Positions 33,925-39,464 of a stretch of DNA of 39,464 nucleotides are shown piece by piece. The position numbers and the translations under genes were made by a program. Position 1 is the stretch's first letter; each line of letters opens with the position of its first letter. The notes under the pieces are model-generated. The model did not search any database, was not told the DNA's origin, and saw nothing but the letters and a program-made list of their open reading frames with translations. Source of the stretch: an uncultured Eubacterium sp. (GTDB lineage: Bacteria > Bacillota > Clostridia > Oscillospirales > Acutalibacteraceae); contig CAJTMQ010000003.1 in the NCBI GenBank assembly GCA_910577215.1, forward strand, positions 20,213 to 59,676, given 5' to 3'.

Positions 33925-33953
33925 ATTATAACCAATATGCCTGTTATCTTCAA
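33925..33953 (-). promoter_or_regulatory. Promoter for NifU-like/GGGtGRT operon
   Basis: Minus-strand TTGAAG (33948-33953), 17-base spacer, consensus TATAAT (33925-33930), about 50 bases ahead of the start codon. Confidence 0.65.
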
Positions 33954-34032
33954 GTGAAATGTGATAAAAAACTGTCATAATTTTGCAAATTTATCATATT
34001 GCTTAAAAGCGTACATATGTAAGATTGTATTT

Positions 34033-34920
34033 TTATAAATTTGTTTCAATTATTTTTGATGTTAATTCCTTGGTCGGGAAGTCACAGAATATGATTCCGT
34101 AGTAACTGCCCTTAATCAGTTTGTAATCCATAAATTGGGAATTAATATATTTTGCATTGCCGCGGGGTCCTTTTAATCCGCCTGCGGTTGAAAGATAGTT
34201 TATTGCATATTTTTCATAGAAGGGCGCTGAATTATCAAGAAACATCCTGGCACATTCATTCCACTTTGGAATTGGTGTGTATTTGTATCTGTCCTGAATA
34301 ATGAATTCGGCATTATGCTTTCCGCCTGTTTCAAGCAGCAACGGGTAGGGCTTTACAACATCCTGTTCAATCCAGTGTGAAAAATCTATGCCTGTGTTGA
34401 GAGGTGTAAATTCCTCCTTTTCATACATTTTGCAGCGGCGGATAAGCACAATTTTTCCTCTTGTTTCGCCAAGTGCAGGCACACGGTTTTCAAGAAACCA
34501 TTTATTTTCATTGCCTTTAATATAGGTATAAAATAAATTATCAAAGCACGTTTCATTTTCTTTGCCGCTGTCATTTTTAAACTGAAAAATGATTGTTTCA
34601 CTCGGATTTTCTTCAAGAAAGCGGAAGCAATGTTCCAGCACGTCGGATAAGTCCATTTGCTTTCCGAAATGGTTTGGTGTGTTGAATGCTTTGGCAAATG
34701 CGTGCACCATTTTAAGGCGCTCATTCTTACCGGCAACTCTTATGTCAAGTGCACGTATGCCAAGGCAGAGCTGTTCATATATATCAAGATTCTGACACTT
34801 TGTTATATAGGAAAACTGAACATACTTCGTAACGGAATCATGTGTTCCGGGTATGTTATACTGCAGAACAGGCAAGTCGGCATTGAGTTCTGCCATCCAT
34901 TTACATAAATTAATTTCCAT
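34033..34920 (-). CDS. Phosphatidylinositol-specific phospholipase C-like protein
   Basis: 295 aa from ATG 34920 (GGTGA upstream; GTG 34929 is an alternative). PI-PLC X-domain barrel: catalytic H27 in 'YNIPGTHDS', D59 and R61 in 'GIRALDIRVAG', second catalytic His at 73 ('MVHAFA'), then 'ENPSETIIFQFKND' and 'RGKIVLIRRC'. The His-Asp-Arg-His set matches bacterial PI-PLC, which cleaves phosphatidylinositol to cyclic inositol phosphate and diacylglycerol. Unlike secreted bacterial PI-PLCs, it has no signal peptide, so the location and substrate are open. Divergently transcribed from the 148-aa/PHP gene pair. Confidence 0.85.
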   Translation of the reverse strand: MEINLCKWMAELNADLPVLQYNIPGTHDSVTKYVQFSYITKCQNLDIYEQLCLGIRALDIRVAGKNERLKMVHAFAKAFNTPNHFGKQMDLSDVLEHCFRFLEENPSETIIFQFKNDSGKENETCFDNLFYTYIKGNENKWFLENRVPALGETRGKIVLIRRCKMYEKEEFTPLNTGIDFSHWIEQDVVKPYPLLLETGGKHNAEFIIQDRYKYTPIPKWNECARMFLDNSAPFYEKYAINYLSTAGGLKGPRGNAKYINSQFMDYKLIKGSYYGIIFCDFPTKELTSKIIETNL

Positions 34921-34957
34921 AAATATCACCCTAATTCAGTACAAGAATCACTTGATG

Positions 34958-34982
34958 CTATTCAAATTATAGATTTGAATAG
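34958..34982. promoter_or_regulatory. Perfect inverted repeat between divergent genes
   Basis: CTATTCAAAT (34958-34967) and ATTTGAATAG (34973-34982) are exact reverse complements separated by TATAG. On the minus strand the centre contains TATAAT (34966-34971), so the palindrome overlaps a likely -10 element of the PI-PLC-like gene. Candidate operator. Confidence 0.55.
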
Positions 34983-34993
34983 TTTAGTAAAAC

Positions 34994-35037
34994 TTACTAT
35001 TAATTTTATCGTGCTTTGCTTCGATAATTAATAATAA
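34994..35037. repeat. Imperfect long inverted repeat
   Basis: Arms of about 16 bases, TTACTATTAAT(TT)TATCG at 34994-35011 and CGATAATTAATAATAA at 35022-35037, pair with one mismatch and a two-base bulge around a ten-base loop. It lies upstream of both divergent promoters, so it is more likely a protein-binding or DNA-structure element than an RNA terminator. Confidence 0.45.
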
Positions 35038-35063
35038 CATTTTATAATTATTAATTCAACTGA

Positions 35064-35092
35064 TTGCAAAAGAACTGTAATACTATTATAAT
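35064..35092 (+). promoter_or_regulatory. Promoter for the 148-aa protein/PHP pair
   Basis: TTGCAA (35064-35069), 17-base spacer, consensus TATAAT (35087-35092). The predicted start lies just before the GGAGG at 35104-35108, giving a very short leader. Confidence 0.65.
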
Positions 35093-35114
35093 TAAATTGT
35101 TACGGAGGTGCGGT

Positions 35115-35561
35115 ATGCTTATTTTTGAAAAAACGGGTAAGGTTACACCTGAACAGGATAAAACAAATGTTGTGCTTACATTCAATGTTCCAAACGGAAC
35201 GGAAAAGCTGATGATTGATTATGAATATTCACCGAAGCTGTTTGGAGATGAGACTGCGGCAATGAAAATGCTTGAAGAGAGTATTGAAAAATATCTTGGT
35301 GATGCATACTCTGCAATGCCGCAGGATTTTCTGCCTGTTAAAAATCTTATCACACTTTCACTTGATGATAACGGGAACTACAGAGGAGCGGCACACAGGC
35401 AGGCGGACAGGCAACACCACGAAATAGGCAGAGATTTTGCATCGGCAGGCTTTGTGAAGGGTGAAATTCACAGCGGTGAATGGCAGGTTGTGCTGAATGT
35501 TCATTGCTGTGCCTGTGAGGTAAGCTATACGATTAAGATTACAGGGGAGGAAAAGAGATGA
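35115..35561 (+). CDS. 148-aa beta-rich protein paired with CehA-type PHP hydrolase
   Basis: 148 aa from ATG 35115, with GGAGG six bases upstream. No signal peptide or membrane helix. Alternating hydrophobic pattern ('TNVVLTFNVPNGTEKLMIDYEYSP') suggests a beta-sandwich; the late part 'GRDFASAGFVKGEIHSGEWQVVLNVHCCACEVSYTI' resembles the N-terminal region that I recall being fused ahead of the PHP domain in CehA/McbA-family proteins. It overlaps the PHP gene by four bases (ATGA). I read it as a stand-alone partner domain; this is inference. Two adjacent cysteines (HCCAC) near the end are notable as possible metal ligands. Confidence 0.7.
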   Translation: MLIFEKTGKVTPEQDKTNVVLTFNVPNGTEKLMIDYEYSPKLFGDETAAMKMLEESIEKYLGDAYSAMPQDFLPVKNLITLSLDDNGNYRGAAHRQADRQHHEIGRDFASAGFVKGEIHSGEWQVVLNVHCCACEVSYTIKITGEEKR

Positions 35562-36511
35562 GCTATCTTCCTGTTGAGCTTCATTGCCATACAATACATT
35601 CAGACGGGGATTTTACACCTGAAGCCTTGCAGAAAGCTGCCGTGTCGGACGGACTTTCGCTTATAGCACTTACAGATCATAATACGTTTACAGGTACAGA
35701 GGAACTGGATGAAAAAATCATTCCGTTTATCAAGGGGATAGAATGGACAACTTATTTCGGGCATATGCTTGTTCTTGGTGCAAAAAGCTTTGTTGACTGG
35801 CGTGATGCCGTGCCGAATAATATAGATGAAAAAATCAGTGCAGTTAAGGCAGCGGGAGGCATCGTAGGGGTTGCTCACCCGTATCAGTGCGGTTCTCCCA
35901 TATGCACAGGCGGCAGATGGGAATTCAATGTTGAAAAATGGGAAAATGTTGATTACATAGAAATATGGCATGAGGCATTTCACGACGGCAACACGGAAAA
36001 TGACAGAGCAACCGCTATGTGGACATCGCTGCTTGATAAGGGCTGTCACCTTGCGGCAAGCTACGGTAAGGACTGGCACAGACCGCAGAAGGAAAACACA
36101 CTTTTCGGCTGCACATATCTTGATTTTGATGGTAAAGTTAATGCAGAAAATGCACTAAAAGCAATTCATAAAGGCAGAACCATTGTTTCTGTTGGTGCAG
36201 AATTTTCATTTACTGTCTATAGTAACGGCAGGGAATACCGGATAGGCGATACAGTGCCAGGCGGAAAAGCAGAATTTAATTTTATTGCAGATTATAATGC
36301 AAGAAAAAATAATGCCGTCAATAAAAGCATTGAATATAAAACAATAAAGCTTGTAACAAACGGCGGTGCTGTTGTTTGTGAAATTTCTAAGGATACGAGT
36401 GCTGCTGAAATTGAAATCAAAGAAAAGCAATGGTACAGAGCTGAGCTTTGGGGAAGAATAGACGGCAGGGAACAGCCGCTTGCAATTACAAGTCCGATAT
36501 ATACAAAATAG
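35558..36511 (+). CDS. CehA/McbA-type PHP domain metallohydrolase
   Basis: 317 aa. PHP metal motifs: 'VELHCHTIHSDGDFTPE' (H-x-H and D), 'ALTDHNTFTG', 'IIPFIKGIEWTTYFGHMLV' (E and H), 'GGIVGVAHPYQCG', 'YIEIWHEAFH' and a late 'GKDWHRPQ' replacing the usual D-x-H. The C-terminal ~90 residues form a beta-rich domain. CehA/McbA members include carbaryl esterase/amidase and putative phosphoesterases, so the substrate cannot be predicted. It overlaps the 148-aa gene and ends in a strong terminator. Confidence 0.88.
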   Translation: MSYLPVELHCHTIHSDGDFTPEALQKAAVSDGLSLIALTDHNTFTGTEELDEKIIPFIKGIEWTTYFGHMLVLGAKSFVDWRDAVPNNIDEKISAVKAAGGIVGVAHPYQCGSPICTGGRWEFNVEKWENVDYIEIWHEAFHDGNTENDRATAMWTSLLDKGCHLAASYGKDWHRPQKENTLFGCTYLDFDGKVNAENALKAIHKGRTIVSVGAEFSFTVYSNGREYRIGDTVPGGKAEFNFIADYNARKNNAVNKSIEYKTIKLVTNGGAVVCEISKDTSAAEIEIKEKQWYRAELWGRIDGREQPLAITSPIYTK

Positions 36512-36513
36512 TT

Positions 36514-36545
36514 AAAGCAGAGTGACAAACATCACTCTGCTTTTT
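36514..36545. terminator. Terminator between PHP and radical SAM genes
   Basis: Twelve-base-pair stem AAAGCAGAGTGA/TCACTCTGCTTT, six-base loop, T run on the plus strand; the minus-strand gene also ends here at 36554. Confidence 0.92.
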
Positions 36546-36553
36546 ATTGTCTT

Positions 36554-37975
36554 TTATTCATAATCTTCAGGTTTATAACCTGTTTTTCCTTCAGCTGTAT
36601 CACGGTAATACTGGGTAAAGGGTTTAAAGCGTTCCTTTTCCTCCCAGATTTCCTTTGCTTTAGGTGCCCAGTTTTTTGCATATTCATCGCATTTTGCACA
36701 TAAGGTATCTGCACTTTCTGCACAAAGCAGATTTGTTGATTTTGCACCGCTGCGCTCAACCATTTTGCGCAGTGCCTTCGGATTTTCAAGCATAGGGCAG
36801 GGACGAAGCATATTTTTATTAAACGGCTGACCCTTGTAGTATTCCTTAAACAATGGTGATTTTAAGCATTCCATAATTGATTTTTCACGAATGTTTGAAT
36901 CGGAATAATGAATGAACACACAGGGCTCAACATCACCCTCGGAATTAACGTGGAAATAGTTTCTTCCGCCTGCAATACAGCCGCCTACAAATTCGGCATC
37001 GTTCTGAAAGTCTACCGTAAAAATAGGCTTGCCCGTTCTGTTATCTCTTTTTTCACGGATAGAACGGTAAACATGTTCGCGCTGTTCGGGAGTTAAAAGC
37101 AAATCTGTATCTGCATCACCGCCAACAGGCATATAGTGGAAATACCACATATATTTGTTGCCGTATTCTATCATCTTATCATAAAATTCATCACTTGTAA
37201 CAGCGGCATAGTTTTTGCTTGTGTAGCAGACAGATGTGCCGAAAATACAGCCGTGCTTTTTTAACAGAGCCATTGCCTCAACGGTTGCTTTGTAAGCTCC
37301 GCTTCCGCGTCGGTCATCATTTGTTTCTTCTGTACCCTCAATTGAAAGGGCAAGGCCGAAGTTGCCGCATTTTTTTAAATCCCTGCAGAATTCTTCATCA
37401 ACAAGAGTTCCGTTCGTAAAGGCAAGGAAAATACAGTCCTGATTTTCAAGGGCAAGAGTTATCAAATCCTTTTTGCGGATAAGCGGCTCGCCGCCTGTAT
37501 ACATAAAGAAATGTGTACCGAGTGCCTTGCTTTCGGAAATTATCTTTCTCATCTCATCAATAGTAAGGCTTGATTTATAGCCGTATTCTGCCGCCCAGCA
37601 GCCTTTACATTTAAGGTTGCAGGCAGAGGTCGGATCAAGAAGAACCACCCATGGAATATTGCAATGAAGCTCGTCCCTTTTTCTGCGAAGTGTTGATGTT
37701 CCGATTAAGCCTAAATCAATAGCAAAGGTAAGTGCGGCCTTACGAAGAAAATCTTTATCTACATCATTGATGCCGTTGAAAAGGTATTGATGCCATATGT
37801 TATTTTCATTTGAAATTATATCAATAGGCGTTGTAAAGGTGCTTTCGGGATACATTTTTCCTGCGAATTTTTTACCTATTTTAACAAGGCGAAGCATATT
37901 TTTCTGAGGATTTTTATAAATGTATCTGAATACGCTGTTGCCAACACTGTGAAGAATTTTACTTCTTACTGACAT
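36554..37975 (-). CDS. Radical SAM protein with SPASM-like C-terminal cysteine region
   Basis: 473 aa. The radical SAM motif is C119-C123-C126 ('TSACNLKCKGCWA'), with 'FFMYTGGEPLIR' as the SAM-binding GGE motif and 'FTNGTLVDEE'. The C-terminal half carries SPASM-like cysteines at 333 ('GGCIAGGRNYFHVNSEG'), 352 ('EPCVF'), 370, 393 and a cluster at 418/426/429, enough for auxiliary Fe-S clusters. A ~105-residue N-terminal region is unlike short peptide-maturation enzymes. AGAGGT precedes ATG 37975. No precursor peptide is seen beside it, so the substrate is unknown. It follows argS on the same strand. Confidence 0.85.
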   Translation of the reverse strand: MSVRSKILHSVGNSVFRYIYKNPQKNMLRLVKIGKKFAGKMYPESTFTTPIDIISNENNIWHQYLFNGINDVDKDFLRKAALTFAIDLGLIGTSTLRRKRDELHCNIPWVVLLDPTSACNLKCKGCWAAEYGYKSSLTIDEMRKIISESKALGTHFFMYTGGEPLIRKKDLITLALENQDCIFLAFTNGTLVDEEFCRDLKKCGNFGLALSIEGTEETNDDRRGSGAYKATVEAMALLKKHGCIFGTSVCYTSKNYAAVTSDEFYDKMIEYGNKYMWYFHYMPVGGDADTDLLLTPEQREHVYRSIREKRDNRTGKPIFTVDFQNDAEFVGGCIAGGRNYFHVNSEGDVEPCVFIHYSDSNIREKSIMECLKSPLFKEYYKGQPFNKNMLRPCPMLENPKALRKMVERSGAKSTNLLCAESADTLCAKCDEYAKNWAPKAKEIWEEKERFKPFTQYYRDTAEGKTGYKPEDYE

Positions 37976-38011
37976 ATTATACCTCTCTTTGGATATTTGT
38001 TTACTGACAAG

Positions 38012-39464
38012 TTACATCGTTTCCGGTGCATCAATTTTAAGCATTGTAAGTATATTTTTAATAGTATCTTTAACAGAAACACAAAGATTTAATCTTGCTT
38101 GCATTAAGCCCTCATCATCACACATAACACGCTGTGCATTATAGAATTTGTGAAATAGGGTTGCAAGCTCAATAACATAATGTGTGATTTTGGCAGGGTC
38201 ATATGCTTTTGCTGCTGTAACAATTTCATCTGTTAAAGCGGAAAGATGGCTTATCAATTCCTTTTCTTCTTTTTGTGTAAGAAGATTAAGCTCTGCATCT
38301 GCTGCTGTGCGGAGTACAATACCTTCGCCTTCGGCTTTTTTCAGTATGGAACAGATGCGTGCGTGTGCATACTGAACATAATATACGGGATTCTGGCTTG
38401 TTTCCTGTGCTGCCAAATCCAAATCAAAATCAAAATGTGAATTTGGTTCACGAAGATTGAAGAAGAATCTTGCAGCATCAATAGGGACCTCTTCAAGCAG
38501 TGTGGTGAGGGTTATAGCCTTGCCTGAACGTTTTGAAAGCTTGATTGTTTCACCATCACGTACCAATCTAACCATCTGCATAATTACACAGTTAAGCCTG
38601 TCTGCATCAATGCCGAGCGCAGTCAGCGCAGCTTTCATACGCGGAACGTAGCCGTGATGGTCAGCACCGAGCACGTCTACTGCAAAATCGTTTCCTCTTG
38701 TTACAAGCTTATTGTAATGATATGCAATATCCGGCACAATATAGGTTGGCAGACCGTTTGCACGGATAAGCACAATATCCTTGTCATTGCCGAATTCGGA
38801 TGCCTTGAACCAAAGTGCACCATCCTGCTCATATGTTACACCGAGTGCTTTAAGATTTTCAATAATTTCCGTAACAGACCCGTCATTGTGAAGACTGCTT
38901 TCCTTGAACCAGCGGTCATACCTGATTCTGTACTGAAGCAAATCTCTTTCAAGTCCTGCAATGTTTTTCGGAAGTGCAAAGTCTACAAGAGCATTTCTTC
39001 TTTCTTCGCCTGCTGCTTCAACATATTTATCTCCGAATTCCTCGGCAAAAGCTTTGGCATGCTCTGTAATATCGGCACCATGGTAAGCATCCTCAGGCAT
39101 TTCAACATCGTTTTTGTATAACTGAAGATAGCGTACTTCAAGAGATGTAGCAAATTTTTCAATCTGATTTCCGGCATCGTTAACATAGAATTCACGGCTT
39201 ACATTGTAGCCTGCATAGTCAAGCACAGCGGCAAGGCAGTCGCCGATCGCACCCCCTCTTGCGTTTCCTATATGCATAGGACCTGTAGGGTTTGCGGAAA
39301 CGAATTCAACGATAACCTTTTTGTTTTTGCCGTAATCAGATTTACCGTAATCCTCGCCCTTTGCCGCGATGTCCTTAAGAATTTCCGTGTAATACTGCTG
39401 TGAAAGGAAGAAATTTATAAATCCCGGGCCTGCAATTTCCGCTCTGTCAAAAAGAGAGCCCTCC
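38012..39464 (-). CDS. argS: Arginyl-tRNA synthetase (N-terminus outside window)
   Basis: Open from the window edge: codons before the internal Met read ...EFVSANPTGP then MHIGNARGG, the class I HIGH motif in its ArgS form, followed by 'GAIGDCLAAVLDYAGYNV'. The KMSK-equivalent is 'KLSKRSGKAITL'. The C-terminal anticodon-binding domain ends 'MLKIDAPETM', typical of ArgS. 483 codons are visible; with a usual length near 560-570 aa, about 80 N-terminal residues (tRNA D-loop-binding domain) are missing. Attaches arginine to tRNA-Arg using ATP. Confidence 0.96.
   Translation of the reverse strand, partial: EGSLFDRAEIAGPGFINFFLSQQYYTEILKDIAAKGEDYGKSDYGKNKKVIVEFVSANPTGPMHIGNARGGAIGDCLAAVLDYAGYNVSREFYVNDAGNQIEKFATSLEVRYLQLYKNDVEMPEDAYHGADITEHAKAFAEEFGDKYVEAAGEERRNALVDFALPKNIAGLERDLLQYRIRYDRWFKESSLHNDGSVTEIIENLKALGVTYEQDGALWFKASEFGNDKDIVLIRANGLPTYIVPDIAYHYNKLVTRGNDFAVDVLGADHHGYVPRMKAALTALGIDADRLNCVIMQMVRLVRDGETIKLSKRSGKAITLTTLLEEVPIDAARFFFNLREPNSHFDFDLDLAAQETSQNPVYYVQYAHARICSILKKAEGEGIVLRTAADAELNLLTQKEEKELISHLSALTDEIVTAAKAYDPAKITHYVIELATLFHKFYNAQRVMCDDEGLMQARLNLCVSVKDTIKNILTMLKIDAPETM

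Noticed and set aside
35551..35565. Frameshift splitting one CehA gene into two
   Set aside because: The four-base ATGA overlap is the normal coupling pattern used repeatedly in this window, and both products look complete. Kept instead as a natural split arrangement.
35600..36079. 159-codon minus-strand frame opposite the CehA-type PHP gene
   Set aside because: Shadow of a gene with clear PHP motifs; product has no recognisable domain.
1..39464. CRISPR arrays, insertion sequences, prophage or integrated element
   Set aside because: No spaced direct repeats, transposase, integrase, recombinase, terminal inverted repeats or tRNA attachment site were seen; the gene content is housekeeping and metabolic throughout.

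Overview
The window looks like chromosomal DNA from a low-GC, anaerobic, Gram-positive bacterium of the class Clostridia, most likely an Oscillospiraceae/Ruminococcaceae-type gut organism. This is inferred from AT-rich codon use, strong AGGAGG ribosome sites, the oxygen-sensitive glycyl-radical enzymes PflB and NrdD with their activases, a class B sortase, a split transketolase, a NifU-like/GGGtGRT pair and a TPP riboswitch. I see no rRNA, tRNA, CRISPR array, insertion sequence, phage gene or integration site. Genes are tightly packed, with many 1- and 4-base stop/start overlaps, and most operons end in clear intrinsic terminators.

Layout, left to right. (1) 1-597, minus: 5' part of an ABC-F ATPase. 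(2) 788-4782, plus: rpe, two membrane-anchored proteins of unknown role, and mgtE. (3) 4910-7839, plus: zapA, a U32-family protein and maf. (4) 7967-8851 PHP phosphoesterase, then 8989-10296 GH27 alpha-galactosidase-like enzyme with its own promoter and terminator. (5) 10339-12596, minus: rsmA followed by a MATE exporter. (6) 12737-17599, plus: MarR regulator, heterodimeric ABC exporter and class B sortase, with a tandem operator at the promoter. (7) 17714-19503 split transketolase; 19574-21072 two HAD phosphatases. (8) 21174-21998, minus: membrane-anchored C39-like peptidase. (9) 22100-28472: nrdD-nrdG (minus) and pflB plus pflA (plus) diverge from a 560-base regulatory region holding repeated palindromic boxes. 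(10) 28507-32060, minus: TPP riboswitch, thiX-like permease, thiY-like lipoprotein, thiZ-like ATPase and a TatD-family hydrolase. (11) 32154-33872, minus: NifU-like protein and GGGtGRT protein, an uncharacterised two-gene operon. (12) 34033-36511: a PI-PLC-like protein diverges from a 148-aa protein plus a CehA/McbA-type PHP hydrolase. (13) 36554-37975 radical SAM protein and 38012-39464 argS (5' end outside the window), both minus.

How they fit together. Rpe and transketolase form the non-oxidative pentose phosphate route. PflB/PflA and NrdD/NrdG supply anaerobic acetyl-CoA/formate and deoxynucleotides. The thi operon imports a thiamine pyrimidine precursor under TPP control, and TPP is the cofactor of transketolase.

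The parts least explained by known biology are the NifU-like/GGGtGRT pair, the TatD hydrolase in a TPP-controlled operon, the repeated boxes between the two glycyl-radical operons, and the small protein paired with the CehA-type PHP enzyme behind a perfect palindrome. I do not see an obviously new multi-gene defence or mobile system.
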